Shown here: piece by piece, positions 24,860 to 32,682 of the stretch
Position numbering within the stretch: the stretch's first letter is position 1
Layout of the letters: each line of letters starts with the position of its first letter
Assembly: GCF_022812285.1 (NCBI RefSeq)
Contig: NZ_CP093300.1
Location: forward strand, 2,170,001 to 2,234,000
DNA: 64,000 nucleotides
Reading direction: 5' to 3'
Origin: Alkalihalobacillus sp. LMS39
GTDB taxonomy: Bacteria; Bacillota; Bacilli; Bacillales; Bacillaceae_F
Notes under the pieces: generated by a model
Databases searched by the model: none
Told to the model about the DNA's origin: nothing
What the model saw: the letters and a program-made list of their open reading frames with translations, nothing else
Position numbers and translations under genes: made by a program

Positions 24860-25105
24860 TTGAAAAAAAGACTCTGGCTTGAAGATTTAAGGAAGAAGAA
24901 TAAATTAACTCATCAAGAGGTTGCTAACCATATTAAGATTAGTCGACAGTATTACGGAATGATTGAAAGTGGAGAAAGAGCCCCAAGTGTAACGATAGCA
25001 AAAAAACTTGGAAAAATATTGGGTTTTAAATGGACTCTTTTTTTTGAAAATGAATGCTACAAAACATTGCGTTGCGCGAGTGAAAAAAGGGAGTTGAGCA
25101 AATGA
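24860..25105 (+). CDS. Cro-like Xre-family regulator
   Basis: The 81-residue protein has an HTH at residues 16-35 (LTHQEVANHIKISRQYYGMI) and SGERAPS following. TTG 24860 is chosen since TAAGGAGG lies 7 bases before it; the GTG at 24851 overlaps that site. It is the first gene of the rightward early operon. A fifth operator sits inside its 3' end. It probably acts as Cro or as an activator of early genes. Confidence 0.8.
   Translation: MKKRLWLEDLRKKNKLTHQEVANHIKISRQYYGMIESGERAPSVTIAKKLGKILGFKWTLFFENECYKTLRCASEKRELSK
25056..25070. promoter_or_regulatory. Fifth operator copy inside the cro-like gene
   Basis: GCTACAAAACATTGC follows the same GCWAC-N5-RTWGC pattern as the four sites in the switch region, about 215 bp away, and could allow looping or block elongation. 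Confidence 0.6.
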
Positions 25106-25521
25106 CAAATCAACAAGTTAGTTTAGAAACTCTTGAAGGTGAATTTAAGTATCTTTGGCCTGCTGTTTCGAGTGCATTAGAACAAAAAAATATAGTCGAT
25201 GCTAAAAAAACTCTTTTAGTAGGATTAGGAAGTATCACAAGTACTACTTTGCATTTAGAAGAACCAGAAGAACAACTAGAAAAAATTAAGTGTGTTCATT
25301 CTGAGTATAAGAAAGCAGTCGATTGTCTAATCGAACATTTCACCGAGTGTACTAGTTGTAAAAAAGTGCATTTGGACGTACGTGAGAGATTAACTCGAAC
25401 TCAAATGACAGAAAAGCTACTTTTAATAATATATAACATTCAAGAAGACGAGCTTTACTCACTCGATGATGTCACTAAAGATATTGTCGAAGTTCTCAAG
25501 CATTTTGACTTAATCAGTTAA
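25102..25521 (+). CDS. Hypothetical early phage protein, 139 aa
   Basis: The acidic helical protein has a CTSCKKVH motif near residue 92 that could bind metal. Its start overlaps the cro-like stop (ATGA). The family is not recognised; early phage gene by position. Confidence 0.6.
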   Translation: MTNQQVSLETLEGEFKYLWPAVSSALEQKNIVDAKKTLLVGLGSITSTTLHLEEPEEQLEKIKCVHSEYKKAVDCLIEHFTECTSCKKVHLDVRERLTRTQMTEKLLLIIYNIQEDELYSLDDVTKDIVEVLKHFDLIS

Positions 25522-25611
25522 CGGTTTTTAGACAATCCACATGCTGCATATAATTTCTCAATAAAGGAGAGGAGTGACTTGCAACCAGTAACCGGGAGAG
25601 GAGCACTAAAC

Positions 25612-25758
25612 ATGAGTAAAGATATCATTGTTTGTAAAGGGCGACCACAACCAAGTAAGGAAGCATTAGACCGATTTATTCAAGTTTACAATCGGATGGT
25701 CAAAGAAAACCAAGAAAGAGAAAAACAAAGCAAACAAGTATCTGATAAAGACTCTTAG
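25612..25758 (+). CDS. Small early phage protein, 48 aa
   Basis: The protein begins MSKDIIVCKGRPQPSKEALD and is basic and helical at its C-terminus. GAGAGGAG precedes the ATG at good spacing. An in-frame TTG at 25579 with its own GGAG site would add 11 residues. A perfect short hairpin (AAAGACTC/GAGTCTTT, 25747-25764) overlaps the stop. Confidence 0.6.
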   Translation: MSKDIIVCKGRPQPSKEALDRFIQVYNRMVKENQEREKQSKQVSDKDS

Positions 25759-25855
25759 GAGTCTTTGTACAAGGGACAAGCTCTACATTTATTTTACTAC
25801 CTCAATTGTCACAAAAAAATATATCTATAGGTACAAAGGGAAGGAGTTGAGAAAA

Positions 25856-26380
25856 ATGGCAATTGGAAAAGTAATTGCCGAAACAAGAGACCGATTAGAA
25901 ATATCACAACGAGAGTTTGCAGATAGAGTACCTTCTAGTCGTGAGGCAATCGCAAAGTACGAAACAGGAGAAAGAAAGTTTCCAGATGACTTAGTTCCGG
26001 CTTATTGTGAGGGATTAAATGACGCCATTTTTATAAAGCAAGTTCAAAGAGAGTGTACGAATGGCGTATACATACCATATCTTGATGGGCCATTAGTTGA
26101 CCATCATCCAGCATCGCTCATTTTCCGCGCAAGGAAGGAACTAAAAGAAGCTAAAGAACATTTGGGTCAAATCGATAGTAGTAAACCGTTAGCCTTTATG
26201 ACTGATGCAGAGATCGACCATATAAAAAGAACAATACACGAGCTATTAGATGCGGCAGCAGCATCAGAAACATTGGTTATCGACATTTGTTCAAGATTCG
26301 ATTTTAGTTACAACGACACGATTAAGCAGTGGATACATTCATTAACTGCTAGGCAGTTGAAAGCAAGACAAAATGTGTGA
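25856..26380 (+). CDS. Xre-family HTH protein, early region
   Basis: The 174-residue protein has an N-terminal HTH (ISQREFADRVPSSREAIAKY, residues 16-35) and a long helical C-terminal part. ATG 25856 is chosen, with AAGGAG 9 bases upstream. It lies in the early operon and may be a second-level regulator of replication or early genes. Confidence 0.75.
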   Translation: MAIGKVIAETRDRLEISQREFADRVPSSREAIAKYETGERKFPDDLVPAYCEGLNDAIFIKQVQRECTNGVYIPYLDGPLVDHHPASLIFRARKELKEAKEHLGQIDSSKPLAFMTDAEIDHIKRTIHELLDAAAASETLVIDICSRFDFSYNDTIKQWIHSLTARQLKARQNV

Positions 26381-26390
26381 GGTGAAAATG

Positions 26391-26705
26391 ATGTTCTATG
26401 TACTGGAAGAGGACAAGCCTTTAGCAGATGAATTACATCGTTTTATTATTAGTCAACGTTCTTCATTAGTTCACCAAAATATGCTAGCACTTCAATTCAC
26501 AACTGACGGTAATTACTACAAAGCAGGGGAGTGTGACAAACAAGTTTCGGCTATTCGTTTAGAAATCGCTAAAGCTTTCCTTGATTTAGACCAACTACAA
26601 GCAAAGCGTGTAGCAGCAGAACGAGAAGGGAAAGTTGCAAAAGTACATTTGGAAATTGTGAAAAATCACAATAATTTAGTTATGAAAATGGGAGGAAGAA
26701 AATGA
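26391..26705 (+). CDS. Hypothetical early phage protein, 104 aa
   Basis: The helical protein starts MFYVLEEDKPLADELHRFI. The start is ambiguous among ATG 26373, 26388 and 26391; the last has the best distance from GAGGTG. Overlaps with neighbours suggest operon expression. The function is unknown. Confidence 0.55.
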   Translation: MFYVLEEDKPLADELHRFIISQRSSLVHQNMLALQFTTDGNYYKAGECDKQVSAIRLEIAKAFLDLDQLQAKRVAAEREGKVAKVHLEIVKNHNNLVMKMGGRK

Positions 26706-27064
26706 AAACTACTGCACTAGCAAACTGTTCTCATATCGAAATGAGTTTAATTATTGAAGCTATGACCATGCACAGCTATTCATTATCCGGTTTTGAAAAG
26801 AAACTGTTCGACTTAGATTTAGATAAGGTACGTTCCAGAAAGAAAAAGGTTGAATTGGATGGATGCGGTTTAAAGCAAATTGCGATTGCACTAAGAAGAA
26901 AAGGAATTACGATTCATCGGTTATATGGAAATAAGCGATATGTAGAAGAACGAAAGAAATGTTTCAACCTAGCGATTGATATAGATTTAATTCGGATTAA
27001 GTTTCAGCAAGAAAACGGACCTAAAGTAAAAGCGCAAACTGCTGCAACAGTTCACGCTTCATAG
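26702..27064 (+). CDS. Hypothetical early phage protein, 120 aa
   Basis: The basic protein has a possible HTH-like segment (LKQIAIALRRKGITIHRLYG, residues 57-76). The start overlaps the previous stop, and GGGAGGAAG precedes it. No family is recognised; a DNA-binding role is possible. Confidence 0.55.
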   Translation: MKTTALANCSHIEMSLIIEAMTMHSYSLSGFEKKLFDLDLDKVRSRKKKVELDGCGLKQIAIALRRKGITIHRLYGNKRYVEERKKCFNLAIDIDLIRIKFQQENGPKVKAQTAATVHAS

Positions 27065-27191
27065 GAGAGAGGAAAAATGACTGAGGTAAATAAAAAAAGT
27101 TCGCCACAGGGCACGTGACGAACAACAACATTAACTGATTACCACTATTATACTCTTTCTCCTTGAATTTTTCAAAGTTATGGGATTTTAA

Positions 27192-27828
27192 GGACTCGCC
27201 AAAATTGGTGAGTGAATTACCACAAATGCGTATTAAAAAGGAGGAGTTAAATTGAATGCTGAGCTAGTAGGCAACAAGTCTATAAACCTAGTTTTTGTGA
27301 CAAATGGTAAACCAGCAACGGATAGTCGGAGAATTGCCGATACCTTTCAAAAAACTCATGACAAAGTATTACGTGATATTCGCACATTATTAACAAAAGC
27401 TCCTGAAGAGTTTGCATTCTCCAATTTTGGAGAGACCTCTTATAAAAATAAACAGGGCAGAGAAATGCCGATGTACATTGTCACGTTTGACGGCTTTGCC
27501 ATGTTAGCAATGGGGTACACAGGTGAAAAAGCAATTGAGTTTAAAGTGCGCTATATCAATGAATTTAATAGGACTCGCCAACTGGTGGAGAGTCATCAAG
27601 AAACACTGAAATCACATGAGCAAAAGCAAATTCAGCAACAAATCAAACAGACCATTTACTCGCAATATCCTGAAATATCAGCACAAGCTAGAATGAAATA
27701 TTTCACTTGTCTTCATAAGGATTTGAAAGACAGATACAGGGTTACATCTTTTCGGGATATTTTACGCAAGGACTTCTTAGGAGCTATCGAGTTTATTAAC
27801 AAATGGGATTCGCCAAGATTGGAGAGTC
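27192..27828. repeat. Three copies of a GGACTCGCCAA inverted-repeat motif
   Basis: Sites at 27192-27214, 27571-27594 and 27806-27828 share GGAYTCGCCAA followed within a few bases by TTGG or TGG and GAGTC or GAGTG, so each is an inverted repeat. One lies upstream of the Rha gene and two lie within it, next to the replication genes. Confidence 0.55.
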
Positions 27829-27845
27829 GTAGGAGGCTAACATGA
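27252..27845 (+). CDS. Rha family phage regulatory protein
   Basis: The 197-residue protein has an N-terminal Rha domain (VTNGKPATDSRRIADTFQKT, then KVLRDIRTL and MYIVTFDGFAMLAMGYTG) and a C-terminal ORF6C-like part (YRVTSFRDILRKDFLGAIEF). Rha proteins are common in lambdoid and Gram-positive temperate phages and are thought to interfere with phage growth in some hosts. TTG 27252 has AAGGAGGAG upstream. Two of the three 27.2-27.8 kb repeats lie within it. Confidence 0.85.
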   Translation: MNAELVGNKSINLVFVTNGKPATDSRRIADTFQKTHDKVLRDIRTLLTKAPEEFAFSNFGETSYKNKQGREMPMYIVTFDGFAMLAMGYTGEKAIEFKVRYINEFNRTRQLVESHQETLKSHEQKQIQQQIKQTIYSQYPEISAQARMKYFTCLHKDLKDRYRVTSFRDILRKDFLGAIEFINKWDSPRLESRRRLT

Positions 27846-28702
27846 ACAAGTATTTACTCGACGAACCGCCGTTAGTCATAATTCCTAGTTTGGCTAAGGT
27901 GATTGGACTTAATAAAGCGATTATCCTACAACAATGCCATTACTGGATACAAAAAAGCAGTCATGAGAGAGAGGGGAGAACTTGGTTTTACAAGACTTAT
28001 AAAGAGTGGGCCATAGACTTTCCCTTCTGGGGTGATAAGACGATCCGAAAAACGATAACGGAATTAGAGAAAGATGGGTTATTGATTTCTGGAAACTTTA
28101 ACAAGCGACAATTTGACAAAACAAAATGGTACACGATTGATTACGATGCGTTCAAAAAGTTAGGTACCAAACATTGTGGTCAAAATGACCCATCCATGAG
28201 GTCAAATGTACCAACTGGAATGGTCAATGTTACCACACCAATACCAGATACTACTACAGATATAACTACTGTTACTGAAACGCGCGAAGAAATATTTTTG
28301 AAGCATGATGATGAGGTGGACAAACTTGCTAATGAATTTATGGAGTTACGAGGTAAAGGGCTAATACTTCGGCCGACTGATTACCAAGCAATCGGGAACG
28401 TCTTGTCAATTGTTCCGTTTCAAACATCTCTAGAGTTACTTCGAGATTGTTTCAAAGAATACAAGCCTAATAGACCTGGAAACACAATAAACGCATTTAC
28501 CTATTGCGAGAAATACATACTCGACAAACATCAAGTTCTTCTCGCATACCAGGAAGCAAAATCAAAAGAGAAAGCGAGGCCTGAGGATGAGCAACCTTAC
28601 CAGCATCGAGGACGTATTGAAAGAACTTCAAAGCAGAGCGGAAAAAGCTATGAACAAGCAATTCGAGAGCTTCACGACGCAAAGCACGCATGGGGAGGTT
28701 AA
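27842..28702 (+). CDS. Phage replication initiation protein, DnaD-like
   Basis: The 286-residue protein has an N-terminal winged-helix-type region (PPLVIIPSLAKVIGLNKAII, then FWGDKTIRKTITELEKDGLL), a variable Thr-rich linker (about 120-150) and a C-terminal helical part. It precedes the helicase loader gene with a large out-of-frame overlap (116 bases). The order initiator-loader is typical of Bacillus and Listeria siphophages. The origin could lie inside this gene, as in related phages. Confidence 0.75.
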   Translation: MNKYLLDEPPLVIIPSLAKVIGLNKAIILQQCHYWIQKSSHEREGRTWFYKTYKEWAIDFPFWGDKTIRKTITELEKDGLLISGNFNKRQFDKTKWYTIDYDAFKKLGTKHCGQNDPSMRSNVPTGMVNVTTPIPDTTTDITTVTETREEIFLKHDDEVDKLANEFMELRGKGLILRPTDYQAIGNVLSIVPFQTSLELLRDCFKEYKPNRPGNTINAFTYCEKYILDKHQVLLAYQEAKSKEKARPEDEQPYQHRGRIERTSKQSGKSYEQAIRELHDAKHAWGG

Positions 28703-29552
28703 TTACAATTGTCCTATCTGTTTCGATAAGGGGATTGTACTTACAAAAGAGCAAGAGTTAAATCCTTTTACGAAGGAACCGAAGTTTAACACTGACGGTA
28801 CCCCACGAATGATTGATGTTGGTAAAGAGTGTGAATGCCGAGAGCAAATCAAACTACAAAAACGGTTCAAGAGCTCAATGATTCCGTCAGAATTTCAAAA
28901 TGCCCGTTTTGATAACTATGTCAAAACAAGCCCCATCCAGGTAAAGCTGTTTGAAGCGATGAAGGAATACTTAATACGATTCCTTGAGAATTTCGATAAA
29001 GAGGCAAACAAATACAACGGGAATTGCAATTTAGGCTTTATCGCTGAATTTGGGGAACAACGAATTCGCTCACTGGATGTAGGCATACGAGCCACAACGA
29101 AAAGAGAAAATAATAGTTTTGGTTTAGGAAAAACTCATTTGCAAGTGGCTGCATCGAAATGGCTGATGAATAAAGGCATAAGAACATTGGTCATCTCAGA
29201 CATTGATTTCATGAAAGAACTACAACATGCGATGTTCCTTAAAGACCAAAACGAAACATTAAATAAATTGTTACATCAAGTGATAAACGTAAATGTTCTC
29301 GTTTGGGATGACATTGGAAAATCAAAGCCATCAGAAGCAAAAGAGGATTTTTACTATCAAATCATCAACGAACGGTACCGTCACAATCGCCCAATTTTGT
29401 TTAGTAGCAATGAAGACCGAGGCACATTGTCAGAACGTATCGGATATGCGGGTGCAAGCCGACTTTTCGGGATGTGTGAGAAAGAGTTCCTCATCGAGTG
29501 TAAAGGTGAGGATTGGCGATTGAAAAAGAAAGGAGAGAGTCAAATTGTGTAA
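28587..29552 (+). CDS. DnaC-like helicase loader, atypical P-loop
   Basis: The 321-residue protein has a zinc-type Cys cluster (CPIC, CEC; residues 42-79) and an AAA+ domain with Walker A NNSFGLGKTHL and Walker B VLVWDDIGKSKPSE. The first glycine of the GxxxxGKT loop is replaced by Asn, and a stretch of about 20 residues (QRIRSLDVGIRATTKRENN) appears inserted just before it. It loads the replicative helicase onto phage DNA. It overlaps the initiator gene. Confidence 0.82.
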   Translation: MSNLTSIEDVLKELQSRAEKAMNKQFESFTTQSTHGEVNYNCPICFDKGIVLTKEQELNPFTKEPKFNTDGTPRMIDVGKECECREQIKLQKRFKSSMIPSEFQNARFDNYVKTSPIQVKLFEAMKEYLIRFLENFDKEANKYNGNCNLGFIAEFGEQRIRSLDVGIRATTKRENNSFGLGKTHLQVAASKWLMNKGIRTLVISDIDFMKELQHAMFLKDQNETLNKLLHQVINVNVLVWDDIGKSKPSEAKEDFYYQIINERYRHNRPILFSSNEDRGTLSERIGYAGASRLFGMCEKEFLIECKGEDWRLKKKGESQIV

Positions 29553-29748
29553 AGTATGCAACGGAACGGGTGACGCTTCTAGTGTAGGTGGAAGCATTGC
29601 ACATTTTAAACCATGTCTTTATTGTTCTGATGATGAAAGGCAAGCAAGACTTGACAAATCTTTTAATGCTTATCTAACTTGGTGCGAAATGTTAGGCACT
29701 GAGCCAAAGGTGAAAAGACCATGCGCGGCATTGTCATTGAGCAGCTGA
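29545..29748 (+). CDS. Small zinc-finger-like phage protein
   Basis: The 67-residue protein has two Cys pairs (CKVCNGTG and CLYCSDDE), like a DnaJ-type or rubredoxin-like knuckle. TTG start with GGAGAGAG upstream. It overlaps both neighbours. The function is unknown. Confidence 0.6.
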   Translation: MCKVCNGTGDASSVGGSIAHFKPCLYCSDDERQARLDKSFNAYLTWCEMLGTEPKVKRPCAALSLSS

Positions 29749-30101
29749 CGATATTTCGAACGTGGAATACATTTGATGCAACAAAAGCTATAAGGAGAAA
29801 GTTACCACGTTCGAAAATGGAATATTGCGAAGTGTTGGGATATGTTCCGCAAGACGCCTTATCACCTTTAGAAAACGGTCATAACAGCAAAGGACGGTCG
29901 AAAACAAAAGACTTCCAGTATGAACAATGGGAAAACCATTGTTGTGCAATATGGTTGTTTCGTGGTTGCAGCTGGGATGAAGCAATATCTCTTTTACAAC
30001 AACATCGAGACAATAAGACACCTGTGGGAATGAAATTTTATAAATCAAATATACAAGCCTATGAATCTACTCAAATAGAAAAGTACTTGGAGCCGAGGTG
30101 A
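29721..30101 (+). CDS. Hypothetical phage protein, 126 aa
   Basis: The basic protein begins MRGIVIEQLTIFRTWNTFDA and overlaps the zinc-finger gene by 28 bases. Its HTH-like core (CSWDEAISLLQQHRDN) suggests nucleic acid binding. No family is recognised. Confidence 0.55.
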   Translation: MRGIVIEQLTIFRTWNTFDATKAIRRKLPRSKMEYCEVLGYVPQDALSPLENGHNSKGRSKTKDFQYEQWENHCCAIWLFRGCSWDEAISLLQQHRDNKTPVGMKFYKSNIQAYESTQIEKYLEPR

Positions 30102-30104
30102 CTT

Positions 30105-30272
30105 ATGGAAAAGCGAGTGAATATGTTGAGATTTGCGGTGGAAGAGAAGAAAAAAGAATTAATTAAATTACTTAAAGAATGTGGGATTCATCATAATTTT
30201 CAAGGGGAAAAGCTAGAGAATCTCACACTTACGGAACTAGAAGAGAAGTTTAGGAAAGTAGCTAAATACTAA
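30105..30272 (+). CDS. Fur-regulated basic protein (Fbp)-like small protein
   Basis: The 55-residue protein matches the FbpA/FbpB pattern: LRFAVEEKKKELIKLLKECG followed by LTLTELEEKF. In Bacillus these proteins help sRNA FsrA in the iron-sparing response; phage copies are also known. GAGGTG precedes the ATG. A role in iron response here is inference only, and no Fur box was found. Confidence 0.6.
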   Translation: MEKRVNMLRFAVEEKKKELIKLLKECGIHHNFQGEKLENLTLTELEEKFRKVAKY

Positions 30273-30291
30273 CATCAAAGGAAGTGGTAAT

Positions 30292-30366
30292 ATGGCGTAT
30301 TTTTTCTTGTTGAGTTTTTTGGGAGCAATTGTTTTGTTGCTCAATGTGTGCGGTGAAAGTCAATGA
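30292..30366 (+). CDS. Very small single-TM protein, 24 aa
   Basis: The peptide is almost one membrane helix (FFLLSFLGAIVLLLNVC). GGAAGTGG precedes the ATG, and the stop overlaps the next start (ATGA), which supports translation. Confidence 0.5.
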   Translation: MAYFFLLSFLGAIVLLLNVCGESQ

Positions 30367-30635
30367 AGCCGAAAGAAAATTTCTACATCGTCAACGAAGA
30401 CTTAAAACATGACTGGTTACCATCGGAAATTAAGCAAATCGAGAATGACTGGATAGACGGAGTGCACATTCGGCAAATCGCCAAACGTTTCAGATGCGAT
30501 CCAGATGAAATATTCCTAGTCCTCTTTGACAGAGTGAGGAGAAGTCCAAACTTCTGGATGGATAAGGAACGATTAGTGCAATTGGTGATGGGAAGAAAGA
30601 GGAAACGACCAGAAAGGAAAGGAGTTTTTTCATGA
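30363..30635 (+). CDS. Hypothetical phage protein with HTH-like segment, 90 aa
   Basis: Basic protein with GVHIRQIAKRFRCDPDEIFL (about residues 33-52), which looks like a helix-turn-helix, and a Lys/Arg-rich tail. Coupled to the upstream TM peptide by ATGA overlap. Confidence 0.6.
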   Translation: MKPKENFYIVNEDLKHDWLPSEIKQIENDWIDGVHIRQIAKRFRCDPDEIFLVLFDRVRRSPNFWMDKERLVQLVMGRKRKRPERKGVFS

Positions 30636-30706
30636 AAACTTATATTTTCCGAACAGAAGATGGCAAGGAACTGAAAGTGGTTAATCCTGGTTTGGTTAAG
30701 AAATGA
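30632..30706 (+). CDS. Very small phage protein, 24 aa
   Basis: A short ORF (MKTYIFRTEDGKELKVVNPG) with AAAGGAAAGGAG upstream, overlapping the previous stop. Probably translated; the function is unknown. Confidence 0.45.
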   Translation: MKTYIFRTEDGKELKVVNPGLVKK

Positions 30707-30842
30707 TTGCTTAAAAGGAAAGGGTATCGGGTGGTAAGTGTTGTGTAGTAGAGGAAAACAGCGAAACTTATAAAAAGAGCAGAAAATGAAGCATATTCAC
30801 ATTTGAAAAAGACAACTTAACAATAATGGAGGAAAAAAGACT

Positions 30843-31004
30843 ATGAAACTTAAAGGAATAACAAAAATGGCTCAAACGATCGAGAAAATCATTGACACAA
30901 TTGGAGATGCAAAGGCACTAAAAGAAGGTAACGGTGTTCAACACATAGGAGGGCGCATCATCAAGAAGAAAGCCGGAGGAAAGGTCTTCAAAATGTTGAA
31001 ATAA
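30843..31004 (+). CDS. Small basic phage protein, 53 aa
   Basis: The protein (MKLKGITKMAQTIEKIIDTI, then GGRIIKKKAGGKVFKMLK) is basic. AATGGAGG precedes the ATG. The 30707-30842 gap before it shows no convincing ORF. The function is unknown. Confidence 0.5.
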   Translation: MKLKGITKMAQTIEKIIDTIGDAKALKEGNGVQHIGGRIIKKKAGGKVFKMLK

Positions 31005-31073
31005 AAAAGCCATCCCTCTCGAAATGGCTAGTTGTGTGGTTACAACTATTATAGCATATCGGGAGGGGTTCAT

Positions 31074-31265
31074 ATGGTAAAAATGGTAGTGAATCCAGAG
31101 AAAATGACAGCTGAAATTGATGTAATGAAAAATTCCTTATACGTAGTAAAAGATGGACAAGTAATAGCAATCGAACCACCAGCAAGTGGTTTTGGTGACC
31201 AGGTTGCCGTTTGGATTAACGGAAAAGTGGACCGTGTAGATACTACGGTTAAACAAAAATTATAA
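31074..31265 (+). CDS. XtrA/YqaO-like small phage protein
   Basis: The 63-residue protein has the beta pattern of XtrA/YqaO-type proteins of PBSX and skin (KNSLYVVKDGQVIAIEPP, then VAVWINGKVDRVD). ATG 31074 with GGGAGGGG upstream is chosen over the longer frame at 31032. Found before the late regulator, as in those elements. The function is unknown. Confidence 0.5.
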   Translation: MVKMVVNPEKMTAEIDVMKNSLYVVKDGQVIAIEPPASGFGDQVAVWINGKVDRVDTTVKQKL

Positions 31266-31281
31266 AAAGCCTGACCGATAT

Positions 31282-31341
31282 CGGAGGGCACTAATTAGAA
31301 GCAGACAAATCTGCTATTAATTAGTGCTCTCTTTTTATTTG
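31282..31341 (+). terminator. Terminator ending the early region
   Basis: GAGGGCACTAATTA pairs with TTAATTAGTGCTCTC around an inner hairpin (AGCAGA/TCTGCT), followed by TTTTT. Confidence 0.75.
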
Positions 31342-31365
31342 TCCAGGCTTCACGAGGTGAAGTGA

Positions 31366-31509
31366 ATGAAAAAGGCAACTACGAACAAAAAATCACCTAA
31401 GAACAAGCAAAATAAATCAACTACTTTTAAAAAAAGAGACATCGAGGAGCTAATGGGGATAAAACGACCAATTTATGGCCGTTACAAAGGCGCAATAAGA
31501 CAAAGGTGA
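31366..31509 (+). CDS. Small basic phage protein, 47 aa
   Basis: Lys/Arg-rich protein (KKRDIEELMGIKRPIYGRYK) with ACGAGGTGA upstream of the ATG. It precedes the ArpU gene. The function is unknown. Confidence 0.5.
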   Translation: MKKATTNKKSPKNKQNKSTTFKKRDIEELMGIKRPIYGRYKGAIRQR

Positions 31510-31540
31510 ATCTCTTATTAATTTGCTAAGGAGGTATTTT

Positions 31541-31978
31541 ATGTTTAAGTTACCTGAAATCAATACAAAAGAAACAAAAGAAAAGGTTGAAGAAATACTG
31601 GAGGAATATAGAATCGCCCTGTTAAGTGAGCCAGTTGAAAATTATCCAAAAATCACACAAACATTTTCGTTGTTACCTCCATCTACGAATAATAAATACA
31701 ATTCTTCAACGGAGGAAGTCGCGGTGAAAAGAGTAGACCTAGAAATAGCTAGGAAAAAGCTTATAAAAGAGGTTCAACAAGCTACTAATCGATTACCGTT
31801 CAGGGAACGATCAATCATCGTTTTACGCTATATGCAACAAGACCAAATGTTTGACTATGAAGTTTACAACGAATTGGGGTTGTCGGAAAGAAGTTACTAC
31901 AGGTTAAAAGCAAGAGCGTTTTATAATTTGGCGTTTGTTTTGAAAATTGAAGTTTACAAGGAGGCGACAACAGCATGA
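31541..31978 (+). CDS. ArpU-family late transcription regulator
   Basis: The 145-residue protein has the sigma-region-4-like end typical of ArpU/RinA-type late regulators: RLPFRERSIIVLRYMQQDQM, then DYEVYNELGLSERSYYRLKA. ATG 31541 has AAGGAGGT 7 bases upstream; the frame from 31523 is rejected. It is followed by a late promoter with three phased GGCAG repeats at 32994-33020, its likely target. Confidence 0.85.
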   Translation: MFKLPEINTKETKEKVEEILEEYRIALLSEPVENYPKITQTFSLLPPSTNNKYNSSTEEVAVKRVDLEIARKKLIKEVQQATNRLPFRERSIIVLRYMQQDQMFDYEVYNELGLSERSYYRLKARAFYNLAFVLKIEVYKEATTA

Positions 31979-32529
31979 ATGTGGTTCAACCAATAAGAAA
32001 CGTTGAAAAGTTAAAAGTGATGGCTGATTATTTCAAAATCAGAAACAGAAGAAACTATATTATGTTTATCATAGGGACAGGGGTTGGATTAAGGATATCG
32101 GATATCTTACAACTAAAAAAAGAAGACTTGTTAAACACTCATATCGTCTTAAAGGAAAGGAAAACAAGAAAATCAAACAGAGTTAGAATTCCACCACCGC
32201 TTAGGAAAGAACTAACGGAATATGCTAAAACATTAAAAGACGGTGAGTACATTATCAAAAGTAGACAAGGAGAAAACCGTCCGATTGATAGATCTACTGC
32301 ATATCGTATTTTAAGAGAAGCAGCTGAGTTTGTGTCGTTAGATGAGATTGGTACTCATACATTGAGAAAGACATTTGGGTACCATACGTACAAACAAACA
32401 AAGGATGTGGCTATGCTGCAACAAATATTTAATCATTCAAGCCCAAGCATTACATTGAATTACATTGGAATCAACCAAGATGCCATGGATGATGCAATGA
32501 AGAATTTGAAGATGCCATGGTTACAATAA
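31975..32529 (+). CDS. Tyrosine-type site-specific recombinase
   Basis: The 184-residue short tyrosine recombinase has catalytic Arg in GVGLRISDIL, HTLRK (His-x-x-Arg), His in FNHSS and the Tyr nucleophile in LNYIGI. It lacks a full N-terminal arm-binding domain. The start overlaps the ArpU stop. As the integrase here is the serine enzyme, this one probably has another role, such as dimer or late-DNA resolution. Similar short integrases sit beside ArpU in other Gram-positive prophages. Confidence 0.85.
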   Translation: MNVVQPIRNVEKLKVMADYFKIRNRRNYIMFIIGTGVGLRISDILQLKKEDLLNTHIVLKERKTRKSNRVRIPPPLRKELTEYAKTLKDGEYIIKSRQGENRPIDRSTAYRILREAAEFVSLDEIGTHTLRKTFGYHTYKQTKDVAMLQQIFNHSSPSITLNYIGINQDAMDDAMKNLKMPWLQ

Positions 32530-32682
32530 TATTTTTTACTCATGAGAACACCATAAATTAATTAAGAGTGTAGTCAGAAGGAGGTATATAATAAACGTTA
32601 ATTTATCAAGGGATACATCGTTTAGGTGACTGCATCAGTCTATAAAATATGGTGTAGTAATAAGAGAAAGGTCGTGTAAACA

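Noticed and set aside
27077-27118. 13-codon ORF (MTEVNKKSSPQGT) with a good GGAG site
   Set aside because: Too short to support as a gene without expression data, although it could be a leader peptide.
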